DNA from: a bacterium
GTDB taxonomy: Bacteria; Bacillota; Bacilli; Lactobacillales; Streptococcaceae
Assembly (NCBI GenBank): GCA_905221235.1
Contig: CAJNCJ010000002.1
Span: forward strand, 1-64,000
Length of the DNA: 64,000 bases
Direction: 5' to 3'
Shown piece by piece: positions 53,998 through 64,000 of the stretch. Numbering within the stretch: the first letter of the stretch is position 1; each line of letters begins with the position of its first letter. The notes under the pieces are model-generated. The model was given only the letters and a program-made list of their open reading frames with translations. It was not told where the DNA came from and searched no databases. Both the position numbers and the translations under genes were made by a program.

Positions 53998-54805
53998 TTT
54001 TAAATTGACTATGCGCCCTCTCTACTACTTCTTCAATCTCAGCAAGAACCTGATTGCTTGCTGACTCTTCTTTTTTCAAATACGCTAAAAACTCAATATT
54101 GCCATGACCACCTTGGATAGGAGAAAAGTCCAAACCAAGAACTGCAAAACCTTCCTCTACTGCCATAGCTGTGACAGATTCAAGGACATTTTGATGAACT
54201 TTGGCATCTCGAATAATTCCATTTTTCCCAATCTGCTCACGTCCTGCCTCAAACTGAGGCTTAACCAGAGCCACAACCTGACCTTGATCGGCCAAGACTC
54301 GGTGCAAGGCTGGCAAAATCAGACTGAGAGAAATGAAACTCACATCAATACTGGCAAAGCTCGGTTCCTTTTCAAAATCAGTCTTTTCAGCATAGCGAAA
54401 ATTAAACTGCTCCATGCTGACAACCCGTGGGTCTTGGCGTAATTTCCAAGCCAACTGATTGGTACCGACATCGACTGCAAAGACTAACTCAGCACCATTC
54501 TGTAACATAACGTCGGTAAAACCTCCAGTAGAAGCTCCAATATCAATCGTTGTCGCCCCTTCTACTGACAAATCAAAGACCTCCAAGGCCTTCTCCAATT
54601 TCAAGCCACCACGGCTGACATACTTGAGTTTTTCACCCTTGAGTTTCAGCTCAGTGTCGTCTAGAATTTTCTCTCCTGGTTTGTCAAATCGTTCTCCGTT
54701 CAGGACTGCTACGACTAGTCCAGCCATGACACCGCGCTTGGCCTGTTCTCGCGTTTCAAACAAGCCCTGTTTATAAGCTAGTACATCCACTCTTTCCTTA
54801 GCCAT
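53990..54805 (-). CDS. tlyA: TlyA-family rRNA methyltransferase/hemolysin-like protein
   Basis: An S4 RNA-binding domain (residues 1-60, ERVDVLAYKQGLFETREQAK) precedes a RrmJ/FtsJ-like methyltransferase with the SAM motif IDIGASTGGFTDVML and VALVKPQFEAG. In other bacteria TlyA 2'-O-methylates 16S and 23S rRNA; the 'hemolysin' label is historical. It has 271 residues. It overlaps ispA upstream and argR downstream by eight bases each, so translation is tightly coupled. Confidence 0.88.
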   Translation of the reverse strand: MAKERVDVLAYKQGLFETREQAKRGVMAGLVVAVLNGERFDKPGEKILDDTELKLKGEKLKYVSRGGLKLEKALEVFDLSVEGATTIDIGASTGGFTDVMLQNGAELVFAVDVGTNQLAWKLRQDPRVVSMEQFNFRYAEKTDFEKEPSFASIDVSFISLSLILPALHRVLADQGQVVALVKPQFEAGREQIGKNGIIRDAKVHQNVLESVTAMAVEEGFAVLGLDFSPIQGGHGNIEFLAYLKKEESASNQVLAEIEEVVERAHSQFKNE

Positions 54806-55673
54806 TCATTCTCAAACTTTCTACTACACTTACAATCGATTCTATCTCAAAAGGAACCTGATGGGCAACTTCTTCTAGTTTTACATTAGCTTGATCCAGG
54901 GTTTGGTTACAAAAGGCAATGGCCTCTTCCAAGCCCAACAAAGCAGGATAGGTTGATTTTTCAGCCTGTAAATCCTTTTGCGGAGTCTTGCCGATTTCCT
55001 CAAAACTAGCTGTCACATCCAGTACATCATCTCGAACTTGAAAGGCCAGCCCGATCAATTCGCCAACAGTTTTCAGTTTTACCTGTATTTCAGGTACCAA
55101 TTCAGCTATGATAGCAGCTGCTTGGAATGGATAGGCTAATAGTTTTCCGGTCTTATTGGCATGAATGGTCTGAAGTTCTTTCAAGGACAAGTGCTGGTGT
55201 TCACCCTCCATGTCCAAAACCTGCCCTGCCACCATGCCTAAACTTCCTGAAGCAAGGGATAAATTGGCAATCAAGTCCACCTTGATTTGACTTGGCAAAT
55301 CTGCCTGCGCAATCAAGGCATAAGGATCTAGGAACAAGGCATCTCCAGCCAAAATGGCCATTGCTTCGCCAAATTTCTTATGATTGGTCAATCGTCCTCG
55401 GCGATAATCATCATCATCCATAGCAGGTAGATCATCGTGAATCAAGCTCCCTGTATGAATCATTTCCAAGGCCGCGGCCACTTGGGCATGAGCAGGTTTG
55501 ATAGCAACCTGCAAGGCTTCCAGAACTTCTAACAAGAGAAAAGGCCGAATACGCTTGCCACCAGCATGAATAGAATAGAGAACAGACTCTCGCAAACTAG
55601 AAGCAAACTGCTGGTCTCCATAAAAGTCTTCCAAAGCCGACTCGACAAGAGCTAATTTTTCTTGCTTTTTCAT
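54798..55673 (-). CDS. ispA: Farnesyl/geranyl diphosphate synthase
   Basis: A trans-prenyltransferase making short-chain isoprenyl diphosphates for undecaprenyl synthesis. Both aspartate-rich motifs are intact: [17 protein letters not shown] and [10 protein letters not shown], with the [12 protein letters not shown] block in between at the N-terminus. The length is 291 residues. It overlaps xseB by four bases and tlyA by eight. Confidence 0.92.
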   Translation of the reverse strand: MKKQEKLALVESALEDFYGDQQFASSLRESVLYSIHAGGKRIRPFLLLEVLEALQVAIKPAHAQVAAALEMIHTGSLIHDDLPAMDDDDYRRGRLTNHKKFGEAMAILAGDALFLDPYALIAQADLPSQIKVDLIANLSLASGSLGMVAGQVLDMEGEHQHLSLKELQTIHANKTGKLLAYPFQAAAIIAELVPEIQVKLKTVGELIGLAFQVRDDVLDVTASFEEIGKTPQKDLQAEKSTYPALLGLEEAIAFCNQTLDQANVKLEEVAHQVPFEIESIVSVVESLRMNG

Positions 55674-55882
55674 TCAAAATCACTTTCTGTTCCGTCTTCT
55701 TGCATGACCTTGACCAAGGTCTTTTCAGCCTTGTCCAGCGTCGCTTGGAGTTCTTTTGACAAGACCATGCCCTTTTGAAAGGCCGCAATCGCATCTTCCA
55801 AAGCAATTTCACCATTTTCCAAACTTTGGACAATGGTCTCCAGTTCTGCTAGATTTTCCTCAAATTTCTTTTGTTTTGACAT
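55670..55882 (-). CDS. xseB: Exodeoxyribonuclease VII small subunit
   Basis: XseB is a 70-residue coiled-coil hairpin protein ([20 protein letters not shown], then [12 protein letters not shown]) that multimerises on XseA to form the exonuclease. It overlaps the 3' end of xseA by 23 bases and the start of ispA by four. Confidence 0.93.
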   Translation of the reverse strand: MSKQKKFEENLAELETIVQSLENGEIALEDAIAAFQKGMVLSKELQATLDKAEKTLVKVMQEDGTESDFE

Positions 55883-57200
55883 CTTTAACCTCTAATTCTA
55901 CTTGACCATCTCGCATCAAAAGCGTCACTTGGTCTTTTTTCTTCAAACTCTCAACAGAATCAATCACTGACTCTTCTTTTTTAACAATTGCATAGCCACG
56001 CGCCACGATTCGACTGGTATCCAACATCAGCAAGGCTTCTGAAAGTCTTTTCACCTCAGCAACCTTGGCATCATAAACCAGCGCCATTTGGCTACGTAGG
56101 AGCTTGTCCAACTGTGCAAGCCGATCCTGATAACGCTGGATTTTGGTAACAGGTGATAATTGTACTAATTGATGAGTCCTTGCTTGTACTAATTGGTTGC
56201 TATCAGAAATCCGTGTTTGCAAACTTTGTTTTAAGCGCAGTTGCAGTTGGTCCAAGCGTTGCATATAGCCATCATACAAACGCTCTGGCTGTCTAAAGAT
56301 AACAGACTGACTGCATTTTTTCAAAGCTTCTTGTTTCTTAGATAGGACATTTCGTACTGCCGTTGCCATCCGTTTTTCCTGATTTTGCAAATGAGCTAAT
56401 AGATCCAACTTGGTCACAGGTGTTGCTAGTTCAGCAGCAGCCGTTGGTGTCGCAGCGCGGCGATCTGCCACAAAATCTGCCAAGGTCACATCCGTCTCAT
56501 GCCCCACACTAGAAATAACTGGCAAACGAGACTCAAAAATAGCTCGTACCACAATTTCTTCGTTAAAGGCCCAGAGATCCTCGATGGAACCGCCACCACG
56601 ACCAATAATCAGCAAATCCAAATCGTCCCGTTGATTAGCACGCGCAATATTTCGAGCAATTTCCTCCGCAGAGCCTTCACCTTGCACCTTAGTTGGATAA
56701 AGTAGGATATCGACACCTGGAAATCGCCTGCTGACAGTCGTGATAATATCTCGAATAACGGCTCCACTGCGACTGGTCACTACACCAATTCTCTTAGAAA
56801 ATTGGGGCAGAGGTTGCTTGAAGCGTTCTTGAAACAGGCCTTCTTCTGTCAATTTTTTCTTGAGTTGCTCAAACTGAATCGCAAGCGCCCCAACCCCATC
56901 AGGCTCTGCCTTTTCAATGATGATGGAGTAGCTACCACTTGGTTCATAGACCTGCACACGCCCAATCACATTGATCTTCATTCCTTCTTCCAGGTCAAAA
57001 CCTAATTTCTGATAAATCCCAGACCAAATAGTCGCTTGAATAACTGCATGGTCATCTTTTAGGGAGAAATATTGGTGAGTAGGTCGTTTACGAAAGTTGG
57101 AAACTTGACCAGTTAAATAGACCCGTTCCAAGTAAGGGTCTTTATCGAATTTCATTTTCAGATACTTGGTCAAAGTTGTTACCGATAAATACTTTTCCAT
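55860..57200 (-). CDS. xseA: Exodeoxyribonuclease VII large subunit
   Basis: The catalytic subunit of exonuclease VII, which degrades single-stranded DNA. An N-terminal OB-fold (residues 1-100) precedes the catalytic domain with [27 protein letters not shown] and [15 protein letters not shown] coiled-coil C-terminal half binds XseB. The ATG at 57200 gives 446 residues, the family norm; a GTG two codons upstream is possible because AGGTGG lies very close to the ATG. Confidence 0.93.
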   Translation of the reverse strand: MEKYLSVTTLTKYLKMKFDKDPYLERVYLTGQVSNFRKRPTHQYFSLKDDHAVIQATIWSGIYQKLGFDLEEGMKINVIGRVQVYEPSGSYSIIIEKAEPDGVGALAIQFEQLKKKLTEEGLFQERFKQPLPQFSKRIGVVTSRSGAVIRDIITTVSRRFPGVDILLYPTKVQGEGSAEEIARNIARANQRDDLDLLIIGRGGGSIEDLWAFNEEIVVRAIFESRLPVISSVGHETDVTLADFVADRRAATPTAAAELATPVTKLDLLAHLQNQEKRMATAVRNVLSKKQEALKKCSQSVIFRQPERLYDGYMQRLDQLQLRLKQSLQTRISDSNQLVQARTHQLVQLSPVTKIQRYQDRLAQLDKLLRSQMALVYDAKVAEVKRLSEALLMLDTSRIVARGYAIVKKEESVIDSVESLKKKDQVTLLMRDGQVELEVKDVKTKEI

Positions 57201-57240
57201 CTCCACCTACTATTCATTTTCTTGCTCTTTCATGGGTATT

Positions 57241-57246
57241 ATTATA
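57241..57246 (-). promoter_or_regulatory. -10 box of the xseA-recN operon
   Basis: Extended -10 TTGGTATAAT on the minus strand (TATAAT at 57241-57246), 40 bases before xseA. No clear -35 is seen. Confidence 0.5.
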
Positions 57247-57300
57247 CCAAAAATATGCCTAAAAATCTCCATTTATGTACCATTATGAGAGAAAAATAGA

Positions 57301-57320
57301 AAAAGGAGGCAAGGCCTCCA
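57301..57320 (-). terminator. Terminator of udk
   Basis: A stem GGAGGC/GCCTCC with a four-base loop and T5 on the minus strand directly follows udk. Confidence 0.75.
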
Positions 57321-57327
57321 CATCTGT

Positions 57328-57966
57328 TTATTTACTATTTCTAGCTTCTTCCAAAATCTTTGCAATCTTGGTCGTCAAAAGGTCAATAGCAACTGTATTG
57401 CTGACCCCCTCAGGAATGACGATATCAGCATAACGCTTAGTCGGCTCGATAAACTGATGGTACATGGGTTTAACCACACCTAAATACTGGTCAATAACGC
57501 TATCAAGACTACGGCCACGTTCTTCCATATCGCGCTTGATACGACGAATAATGCGCACATCGTCATCCGTATCCACAAAAATCTTGATATCCATCAAATC
57601 GCGCAGGCGCTTGTCCTCCAAGACCAAAATCCCCTCAACGATAAAGACATCTTGAGGCTCTTGACGATAGGTCTTGCTACTTCGTGTATGCTCTGTATAG
57701 TCATAAGTCGGGATGTCCACCGGACGCCCTGCCAACAATTCCTTAATCTGCTCAATCATCAAGTCTGTATCAAAGGCAAAAGGATGGTCGTAGTTGGTTT
57801 TGACACGCTCTTCAAAGGTCAAGTGAGACTGATCCTTGTAGTATGAATCATGCTCAATCATGGAAATCTTTTCATCAGGAAAATGCGATAAAATGGCTCT
57901 TGAAACACTGGTCTTACCACCACCAGAACCACCTGTCACTCCGATAATGATTGGTCTATTTTGCAT
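57328..57966 (-). CDS. udk: Uridine kinase
   Basis: Udk phosphorylates uridine and cytidine in pyrimidine salvage. The P-loop [17 protein letters not shown], the nucleoside-binding EHDSYYKD and YDHPFAFD motifs, and [12 protein letters not shown] lid are all present. The length of 212 residues is normal. It is a single-gene unit between truB and xseA. Confidence 0.95.
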   Translation of the reverse strand: MQNRPIIIGVTGGSGGGKTSVSRAILSHFPDEKISMIEHDSYYKDQSHLTFEERVKTNYDHPFAFDTDLMIEQIKELLAGRPVDIPTYDYTEHTRSSKTYRQEPQDVFIVEGILVLEDKRLRDLMDIKIFVDTDDDVRIIRRIKRDMEERGRSLDSVIDQYLGVVKPMYHQFIEPTKRYADIVIPEGVSNTVAIDLLTTKIAKILEEARNSK

Positions 57967-58075
57967 GCTATCCTCCGTTTTTTTATCCGTCGTCTATTCT
58001 ATCACATTTTTTGCAAAATTTATAGTCTGATTTGGATAGTCTAGGGGAAACAACACTCCCTACACCTCAGTTAGA

Positions 58076-58954
58076 CTAGCTAAAAACCTTCCTTGGCTTG
58101 TAGAGATTGTCCCGTTTTTCTAGAATGACTAGCAATTTATCTCCTTCAAAAGCAGCCAATTCTTGTTCTGTTTGTTCGAGCTCTATAAAACGACCAAAGC
58201 GCACTTCTGCAGCCTGCTCTGGACTTAGGAAAACTTTGATAAGGTCGCCTGTCCCAATCTCTAAAGGATGGAGAAAGTCCAGTTGACCAGCCCCCACTTT
58301 TGCAGCAATTTCTTCCAAGGTAAGAGCGTCTTCTAGCTGCAAACCTGCTGCACTTGTTCGTGTCAAATGAGACATATGAGCCGCATAGCCCAATTTTTCT
58401 CCCAAGTCAACAGACAAGGTACGGATGTAAGTTCCCTTACTGCATTTCACACGAAAAGTGAATCGTGCAAGATGGCTATCATAAGAAATCGGACTTGTCC
58501 TCTCAAACTGATAAATAGTCACCTGACGTTCTGGGCGCTCTACTTCCTGACCAGCACGCGCATATTCATAGAGCTTACGACCATTGACCTTGACAGCCGA
58601 ATACATAGGCGGAATCTGAGTAATAGGCCCAGTCAGACTGGCTATCGCTTCATCAACAAGCTTTTCATCCAAGGGCGACAAAACAGGGGTCTCTGCTACC
58701 ACTTCTCCACTGGCATCCTCAGTCGTTGTTGAATATCCGAGAGTAATCTCCCCCTCATAGACCTTGCCCTCATCCTGCATAAACTCTACCATACGGGTCG
58801 CCTTGCCAACCGCAATGGGCAAAACACCCACTACATCCGGATCCAAGGTCCCACCATGACCAATTTTCTTGGTTCCCAGAATCTTACGCAGTTTAAAAAC
58901 CGCATCATGCGAGGTCATCCCCGCTTCTTTTTTTAAGTTGATAATACCGTTCAT
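58076..58954 (-). CDS. truB: tRNA pseudouridine(55) synthase
   Basis: TruB makes pseudouridine 55 in the T-loop of tRNAs. The catalytic Asp lies in [18 protein letters not shown], and [10 protein letters not shown] and [16 protein letters not shown] are conserved blocks. The C-terminal PUA-like extension gives 292 residues. It begins shortly after an AT-rich accessory gene at 58983, where core gene order is interrupted. Confidence 0.95.
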   Translation of the reverse strand: MNGIINLKKEAGMTSHDAVFKLRKILGTKKIGHGGTLDPDVVGVLPIAVGKATRMVEFMQDEGKVYEGEITLGYSTTTEDASGEVVAETPVLSPLDEKLVDEAIASLTGPITQIPPMYSAVKVNGRKLYEYARAGQEVERPERQVTIYQFERTSPISYDSHLARFTFRVKCSKGTYIRTLSVDLGEKLGYAAHMSHLTRTSAAGLQLEDALTLEEIAAKVGAGQLDFLHPLEIGTGDLIKVFLSPEQAAEVRFGRFIELEQTEQELAAFEGDKLLVILEKRDNLYKPRKVFS

Positions 58955-58982
58955 ATCTTGCTTTCTGATTTCCTGATACTTT

Positions 58983-59843
58983 CTAATTTTTTTCCCTACG
59001 ACTTTTTAGCTTTTGTTTCTTAAAATCATAAAAGTTAATTTTTGCTTCCTGCATTAGTTTCTTAAACAATTTTGTTTTACTGCACATTATAATACTGTGA
59101 AGTTCCCCATCAATCTCTATAATTAATTGTCCATTTTTTATTTTTCTTTTCTCTTTTTGTAATTTTAACTCTACAGATTTAAAGAAACTTTCTAATAAAG
59201 ATTGATTTTCGATATAAAATTGATAATAAATCTTTAGTAAATTAAGGTGAAAATCCATAAGAGTTGTTGTAAAAGCAATATTTGCTATATCTCCATACAT
59301 ATGCCTAATTTCATCACGAATTTTTGTGAAAGCTTCCTTTGATGACTTACTGAAATTAAACTTTTCACCTTCTTTTAGTATATAATCTAAATTAAAGCTA
59401 TACCTATTTTGATTGAAATATAGAGGAATGTGCCCATGCAATGCGAAATTTCTTAAAGTCATAATTAATATATACGAAAGCTCTGAATCATATATTTTGT
59501 TTATCATTTTTTCTAACTTTTGTGAATACTTTTTATCAAAGTTGATTAACAAATCAACTAAAGTCTTAGATGAACTCATTAAATTTATAAGTAAAGAATT
59601 AATAATAATGAATTCATCACCATTCAAACCATTTTGTTTCCTTATGTTATCGTTAGTACCCAACTCAAAGTGATAAAATATTTGACAAAAATTAAAGATA
59701 TAGACATGATAAAATTGATTGATTGTATGTAACTCATCTGATGTACTTAGAAAATTAACAATTAACTTTTCATTTTCTTTTGATAGATGAACTATGTCAT
59801 TCAAATTGAGATCAGGCATAGGTATTAAACTTTTATTATTCAT
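58983..59843 (-). CDS. Hypothetical accessory protein, 286 aa
   Basis: I do not recognise a family. The protein is Asn/Lys/Ile-rich and mostly helical, with a conserved-looking centre ([20 protein letters not shown], then [18 protein letters not shown]) and a basic C-terminus ([12 protein letters not shown]). The composition is clearly more AT-rich than the flanking truB and RmuC-like genes, which suggests recent acquisition. The start at 59843 ([13 protein letters not shown]) has GGGGA eight bases upstream; an ATG five codons earlier has none. It resembles no standard phage or transposon gene. Confidence 0.6.
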   Translation of the reverse strand: MNNKSLIPMPDLNLNDIVHLSKENEKLIVNFLSTSDELHTINQFYHVYIFNFCQIFYHFELGTNDNIRKQNGLNGDEFIIINSLLINLMSSSKTLVDLLINFDKKYSQKLEKMINKIYDSELSYILIMTLRNFALHGHIPLYFNQNRYSFNLDYILKEGEKFNFSKSSKEAFTKIRDEIRHMYGDIANIAFTTTLMDFHLNLLKIYYQFYIENQSLLESFFKSVELKLQKEKRKIKNGQLIIEIDGELHSIIMCSKTKLFKKLMQEAKINFYDFKKQKLKSRREKN

Positions 59844-59899
59844 TATATAATTCCCCATTCATATTGTTGAACTAGTGCCACCATACATTACAAATGAAA

Positions 59900-61174
59900 C
59901 TACTCCCCCTTCAGCGCTTCAAATTTCGCTTTCATGGTTGGATTTTTTCGGGTCAATTTTTTAACTGAAACATCTTCTAGTTTATTATTTGCAAGGCGAA
60001 GTTGGTTTTCAGATGTAGTTAGGAATTTCTTAACCTCTTCCATGCGTTTGATAGCCTTGTCGATTTCATCAATAGCTTTACCAAAGTTGGTCGAAGCTGA
60101 ATTGTAGTTCTTAGCAAAGGCTAGTTTAAAGGCGTCCAAGTCTTCTTCAAAATGCGTGATATCGATATTTTGCTCCCGAACTAAGGCCAACTCCTGCTTG
60201 TATTTCAAAGAATTAAGCGCCGCATTTCTCAAGAGACCAATCAACTGGATAAAGAACTGAGGACGAACCACATACATCTTTTCATACTCGTGGCTGACGT
60301 CAACAATCCCTGTGTTAAAGTAATCGTTATCGGCCTCAAGCATGGTCACCAAAACTGCATATTCGCAGTTCTTTTCACGACGGTCCTTGTCCAATTCCTT
60401 ATAAAAATCGGCGTTCTTGTGCTTCTTCTCTGTTCCATCTGCTTCGTTTTTCATCTCAAACATGATAGAAATGATTTCTACTCCATTTTCATCACTCTCA
60501 CGGAAGATGAAGTCCCCCTTAGACCCACGCGCAGAAACCTTGTTATCCTTCTCAAAATAAGCATTTGGAAAGGCAAAGCTGCGGACCTTGTTAAACTCAC
60601 TTTCAGCATAGTGTTCCAGACTTTCACCGATTGCCTTGGTAGATTGTTGCGCCTTAAAATTCTTGTAAAATTCAACTTGTTCACTGGCTGCTTTAAGCTG
60701 GGCTTCGTAATTCTGCTTAACAGAAGCTAAAGATAACTCATTTTCCTTTTCTTGCAAGAGGAGCTGATTTTTGACCTGATCTCGTTCTTTTTCTAGGTCA
60801 GAAAGAGTCTTTTGCAGTTGATTTTCATGTTCCAAACGCAAGGTCGCCAATTGGTTTTCCAAGGCCTGTACTTCCTTGTCCTTTGCTAATAAGGCCTCAT
60901 GACTTGTTTGTTCAAGCTCTTTCTTGGCCAACTCTTTCTCTGCATCAAAGTTTTGGATTTGACTCTGCAATTGTGCAATTTCTTGATCCTTCTGAGCTAG
61001 TTTAGACTGTTGCTCATTCATGGCTTTTTGCTCAGCCAAGACCAATTCCTGCTTCATGCGATCGTGCAATTCCTTATCAAACTCTGCCGTTCTCACTTGG
61101 GACAAGAGTTCAGCATACTGGCTCTCATTTACTGTAAAGACTTCCCCACAGTTGGGACATTTGATTTCGTTCAT
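59900..61174 (-). CDS. DUF2130 (RmuC-like) coiled-coil protein
   Basis: The protein starts with a zinc-finger-like CPNCGEVFTVNESQ, continues in a long coiled coil (about residues 20-180) and ends in a DUF2130/RmuC-type nuclease-like domain (RGSKGDFIFRE, then IISIMFEMKNEADGTEKKHK). RmuC relatives limit recombination at inverted repeats, but for DUF2130 the role is unproven. It has 424 residues. It stands alone between metY and the orphan gene. Confidence 0.82.
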   Translation of the reverse strand: MNEIKCPNCGEVFTVNESQYAELLSQVRTAEFDKELHDRMKQELVLAEQKAMNEQQSKLAQKDQEIAQLQSQIQNFDAEKELAKKELEQTSHEALLAKDKEVQALENQLATLRLEHENQLQKTLSDLEKERDQVKNQLLLQEKENELSLASVKQNYEAQLKAASEQVEFYKNFKAQQSTKAIGESLEHYAESEFNKVRSFAFPNAYFEKDNKVSARGSKGDFIFRESDENGVEIISIMFEMKNEADGTEKKHKNADFYKELDKDRREKNCEYAVLVTMLEADNDYFNTGIVDVSHEYEKMYVVRPQFFIQLIGLLRNAALNSLKYKQELALVREQNIDITHFEEDLDAFKLAFAKNYNSASTNFGKAIDEIDKAIKRMEEVKKFLTTSENQLRLANNKLEDVSVKKLTRKNPTMKAKFEALKGE

Positions 61175-61269
61175 ATCGTTCCTCTTTCTAGACTTCTGTA
61201 ACCATTATATCATGCCTGAGGGAAAATCAAAAACAGTGAGTCGAAACCCACTGTTTATCTTCTTTTTCT

Positions 61270-62550
61270 TTAAATTTTTTCCAAGGCCAAGCGCAAGTCT
61301 TCAATCAAATCATCTACATTTTCAAGTCCGATTGACAAACGAATTTGGTTTGGTGTGACTCCTGCTGCTTCTAGATCTTTTTCTGACAATTGACCGTGAG
61401 TGGTTGTTGCTGGATGGACAACAAGCGATTTAGCATCTGCTACGTTTGCTAGGTCAGAAAAGATTTCTAAATGATCAATTACCTTGCGAGCTTCTGCCTC
61501 TCCACCTTTGACATGGAAGGTAAAGATGGAGCCCACACCTTTTGGCAAGTATTTCTCAGCCAAGTCATGGTAAGGACTATCAGCAAGTTTAGGATAGTTG
61601 ACTTTTTCTACCTTAGGATGGTTGATAAGGAAATCAACAATTTTCTCTGCATTTTGTACATGACGTTCCACACGAAGTGAAAGGGTTTCAAGTCCTTGAA
61701 GCAAGAGGAAGGCATTAAATGGCGACAAGGCTGCACCTGTATCACGAAGCAATTGAACACGGACAGCGATAATAAAGGCTGCCGCACCCACATCACGAGT
61801 ATAGCTCAAGTTATGATAGCTTGGATCTTCCTCAACAAATTGAGGGAATTTTCCTGAAGCCGCCCAGTCAAAACGCCCGCTATCGACAATCACTCCTCCA
61901 ATAGTCGTACCATGCCCACCGATAAACTTAGTCGCAGAGTGAATGGCAATATCTACACCGTGAGAAAATACATTAATCAAGTAAGGTGTTGCAAAGGTAT
62001 TGTCCGAAATGAGTGGAATCCGGTGTCTATGCGCAATCTCAGCCAATTTTTCCAAGTCAGGAATGTTAATCAAAGGGTTACCCAAGGTTTCAATCAAAAC
62101 AAGCTTGGTATTGTCATTGATAGCTGCCTCTACCTCCTCCAAATTATCCACATCCACAAAGGTTGTTGTGATACCATAACGAGGAAGGGTTTCTTTCAAG
62201 AGATTGAAGGTTCCACCGTAAATAGTCGAAGCAGCCACTACATGGTCACCAGCATGGGCAAGTGCCAAAATCGTATAAGTCACTGCTGCCATACCTGATG
62301 CTGTTGCAAGAGCTCCGACACCACCTTCAAGGGCAGCAATTCTTTCTTCAAAGGCAGCTGTTGTAGGGTTGGTGATACGAGTATAAATGTTCCCTGGTTT
62401 CCTCAAGGCAAACAGATCGGCACCTTCCTGCGTGTCATCAAAAACAAAGGATGTTGTTTGATAAATCGGCACTGCACGAGACTTAGTTGCTGGATCAACT
62501 ACTTGCCCAGCATGCAATTGTAAGGTTTCAAATTTAAAATCACGAGTCAT
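61270..62550 (-). CDS. metY: O-acetylhomoserine aminocarboxypropyltransferase
   Basis: A PLP-dependent enzyme of the Cys/Met metabolism family that makes homocysteine from O-acetylhomoserine and sulfide. The PLP lysine motif [15 protein letters not shown] is present, as are [16 protein letters not shown] and [10 protein letters not shown]. The start at 62550 ([15 protein letters not shown]) follows GGAGG and gives 426 residues; an eight-codon longer frame is not supported. A related name used in streptococci is cysD. Confidence 0.88.
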   Translation of the reverse strand: MTRDFKFETLQLHAGQVVDPATKSRAVPIYQTTSFVFDDTQEGADLFALRKPGNIYTRITNPTTAAFEERIAALEGGVGALATASGMAAVTYTILALAHAGDHVVAASTIYGGTFNLLKETLPRYGITTTFVDVDNLEEVEAAINDNTKLVLIETLGNPLINIPDLEKLAEIAHRHRIPLISDNTFATPYLINVFSHGVDIAIHSATKFIGGHGTTIGGVIVDSGRFDWAASGKFPQFVEEDPSYHNLSYTRDVGAAAFIIAVRVQLLRDTGAALSPFNAFLLLQGLETLSLRVERHVQNAEKIVDFLINHPKVEKVNYPKLADSPYHDLAEKYLPKGVGSIFTFHVKGGEAEARKVIDHLEIFSDLANVADAKSLVVHPATTTHGQLSEKDLEAAGVTPNQIRLSIGLENVDDLIEDLRLALEKI

Positions 62551-62666
62551 AAGGCGACCTCCATATAGTTTCATTAAAGATATTGTAGCACCTTAAGGTA
62601 TAGTTTACAAATATCAGTTTTCTATATTTTGATATAAGAAATAGCTATTACTCTATTTTAAAAACG

Positions 62667-62692
62667 AAAAAAGCACGACTCAATCGTGCTCA
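62667..62692 (-). terminator. Terminator of the formate transporter gene
   Basis: A stem AGCACGA/TCGTGCT followed by T6 on the minus strand, five bases after the transporter stop. Confidence 0.8.
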
Positions 62693-62697
62693 TTTTC

Positions 62698-63495
62698 TTA
62701 ATCTACATAAGTATCTTCGTTTTTATTGAGGAAGGCATATGGAAGACCCATCAAGAGGCCTCCTCCGATAAAGTTTCCAACGAAGGTTACACCCCAGTGA
62801 CGAAGCATATTTCCAACACCGAAGTTAGCAATTGAGTCAGCAGCAACACTGAATTTTACAATCGCGAAAGAAGCAAAGTTCGCCGCAATGTGCTCGTTTG
62901 TTAAGAATACAAACATGTAAATCGCTGACAACACAAGCCAAAGTTTGGCACCACCATCTTTGACCAAAACAAATGAAAGAATCGCAATATTTACGAAAAT
63001 ATTTGCCAAAATCGCCTCAAGCAAGATTAATTCATTTGAACGGCCTAACTTCATCTCAACAACCCCTGAGATGAAACTATCGTGTGTCAGATGTGCATAA
63101 GCTGCTGAGTGGGCAAAGCCCCAACCTGCTATTAAAGCTCCGATAAGATTGAACAAGGTACAGTAAAGTAAAATCTCAGCTGTCTTTCTCCAAGAGATTT
63201 TTTTCAAGAAACTACCAGCAGTCAAGAACATCATGTTTGATGTTACCAACTCGGCATTCAAGAAAACAATGTAGGCCAAGCCCCAAGCAAAGACAAATGG
63301 GAAGAGGAAACGTCCACTACCTGGCGCGATTTTATTAATCAAATCAGCCCCAACTGCACCAGCAGCTGTACTGAAGGTTAAAAATGCACCTGCGAACATA
63401 GAACGAATCGCATACTTAAATTTGCTTTGAGTATAAAGACTTTCTTTCTTCTTGCAAGCAAATTCAATCTTTGAGATAAATTCTGAAGAAACCAT
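62698..63495 (-). CDS. Formate/nitrite transporter family protein
   Basis: A 265-residue membrane protein of the FNT family, with six hydrophobic helices forming an aquaporin-like pentamer subunit. The conserved GALIAGWGFAHSAAYAHL and FLTNEHIAANF, and the C-terminal GNFIGGGLLMGLPY, fit this family. In streptococci it would export formate made by pyruvate formate-lyase. Its promoter region at 63526-63564 holds an extended -10 and a weak cre-like sequence. Confidence 0.85.
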   Translation of the reverse strand: MVSSEFISKIEFACKKKESLYTQSKFKYAIRSMFAGAFLTFSTAAGAVGADLINKIAPGSGRFLFPFVFAWGLAYIVFLNAELVTSNMMFLTAGSFLKKISWRKTAEILLYCTLFNLIGALIAGWGFAHSAAYAHLTHDSFISGVVEMKLGRSNELILLEAILANIFVNIAILSFVLVKDGGAKLWLVLSAIYMFVFLTNEHIAANFASFAIVKFSVAADSIANFGVGNMLRHWGVTFVGNFIGGGLLMGLPYAFLNKNEDTYVD

Positions 63496-63525
63496 AATAA
63501 ACTCCTAAAAATTTTTTACCTGATA

Positions 63526-63564
63526 ATTATATCACAAACGTTAAAATTAAGGAAGCGTTTTCTG
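63526..63564 (-). promoter_or_regulatory. Promoter and cre-like site of the FNT gene
   Basis: Extended -10 TGTGATATAAT (TATAAT at 63526-63531) with a cre-like AGAAAACGCTTCCT upstream at about 63550-63563, two mismatches from consensus. Confidence 0.45.
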
Positions 63565-63596
63565 TATTTCATAAAAGTTTATTCTTATGAAAAGCT

Positions 63597-63632
63597 TAAA
63601 AAATCAGTGAAATCCAAGATTTCACTGATTTG
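63597..63632 (-). terminator. Terminator of srtA
   Basis: A perfect stem AAATCAGTGAAATC/GATTTCACTGATTT with T6 on the minus strand directly follows the sortase stop. Confidence 0.85.
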
Positions 63633-63634
63633 TA

Positions 63635-64000
63635 TTAATAAAATTGTCTATATGGTTGATTGAAAGCTGTTAGGATTTCATCAGATGTTTGTGAATATTC
63701 TTTTGTTTCTTTCAAATCGCCTTTTACAATAATACGTTCTGTAGCAGCAAGGTCTTCACAGGTTACTAATGTAATCTCATTGACCCCATCTCTATCATCA
63801 ACTTCATCAACACGATCCGGTGTCACACGTTTGACTTCACGTATTTCATAAGTATAAACTTTATCCTTATCGGTTAGATAAATCTTCATACCATTTTTAG
63901 CGTTATCCAAAGGAGAAAATAACATTTTATTAGCATTATTGACACCAAAAATATGATGACTAGCTAGACTATAATTTCCTTTCCCCATCACTTGATCGCG
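63635..64000 (-). CDS. srtA: Sortase A, partial (N-terminus beyond the window)
   Basis: The C-terminal part of class A sortase, the transpeptidase that anchors LPXTG proteins to peptidoglycan. Visible are the catalytic histidine in YSLASHHIFG, the cysteine in LVTCEDL and the arginine in TERIIVKGD. The frame is open at 64000 (codons for RDQVMGKGNYSL), so the gene continues to the right; an apparent GTG start at 63991 is not real. In pneumococci srtA also follows the FNT gene region. Confidence 0.92.
   Translation of the reverse strand, partial: RDQVMGKGNYSLASHHIFGVNNANKMLFSPLDNAKNGMKIYLTDKDKVYTYEIREVKRVTPDRVDEVDDRDGVNEITLVTCEDLAATERIIVKGDLKETKEYSQTSDEILTAFNQPYRQFY

Overview
The window reads as chromosomal DNA of a viridans streptococcus of the mitis/oralis/pneumoniae group. 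The evidence is low-GC Firmicute codon use with AGGAGG ribosome binding sites, two BOX repeats, a lipoylated dihydrolipoamide dehydrogenase, spxR, and long runs of genes in what I recall as pneumococcal order: lplA-aco-MATE-pyrC-mutX-ung, ptsHI, nrdHEF, lac, lepA-recN-argR-tlyA-ispA-xseAB-udk-truB, and srtA at the right edge. Species level cannot be settled from the sequence alone. Almost everything except nrdHEF, lacR and one transposase is on the minus strand.

Positions 1-14,700 are accessory and heavily scarred. An alpha/beta hydrolase gene (382-1905) is split by an IS200/IS605-type element whose own transposase gene is interrupted. A glycoside hydrolase family 13 gene and a lipid kinase gene follow. 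An ADP-ribosylglycohydrolase gene survives only as its two ends, with a SAP/DUF6434-type gene between them. From about 6.1 to 14.7 kb lies an AT-rich island bounded by rlmD 3'-end sequence: a relic at 6126-6159, a second at 14571-14628, and the intact gene ending at 14702, all in the same orientation. This points to repeated integration at the rlmD 3' end. The island holds an uncharacterised HTH-like gene set (7341-9203), an unrecognised pair made of a glycine-rich membrane protein and a 453-residue protein (9833-11721), a doubly damaged IS3 transposase, and a Panacea-type toxin-antitoxin pair with a membrane toxin (12962-14243). No integrase is visible, so the island looks like a decayed, passive one.

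From 14.7 to 35 kb the genes are core and metabolic: rlmD, an extracytoplasmic thioredoxin/CcdA pair, the murA-GNAT-spxR-map operon, the four-gene acetoin/pyruvate-type dehydrogenase operon with lplA next to it, a MATE exporter, pyrC, mutX, ung and small accessory genes. From 35 to 49 kb lie the PTS general components ptsHI, class Ib ribonucleotide reductase nrdHEF behind a pair of NrdR boxes, and a galactose/tagatose-6-phosphate system: lacR, lacABCD, lacX and a galactitol-family PTS. Galactose imported and phosphorylated by this PTS would be isomerised by LacAB, phosphorylated by LacC and cleaved by LacD. The lac and PTS promoters carry similar TGTTTG-rich operator-like repeats, and the PTS promoter also has a cre box.

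From 49 to 64 kb are housekeeping genes for translation (lepA, tlyA, truB), recombination and repair (recN, xseAB), arginine regulation, isoprenoid synthesis, uridine salvage, sulfur amino acid synthesis, formate transport and sortase A (cut by the window edge). One orphan AT-rich gene at 58983-59843 interrupts this run.
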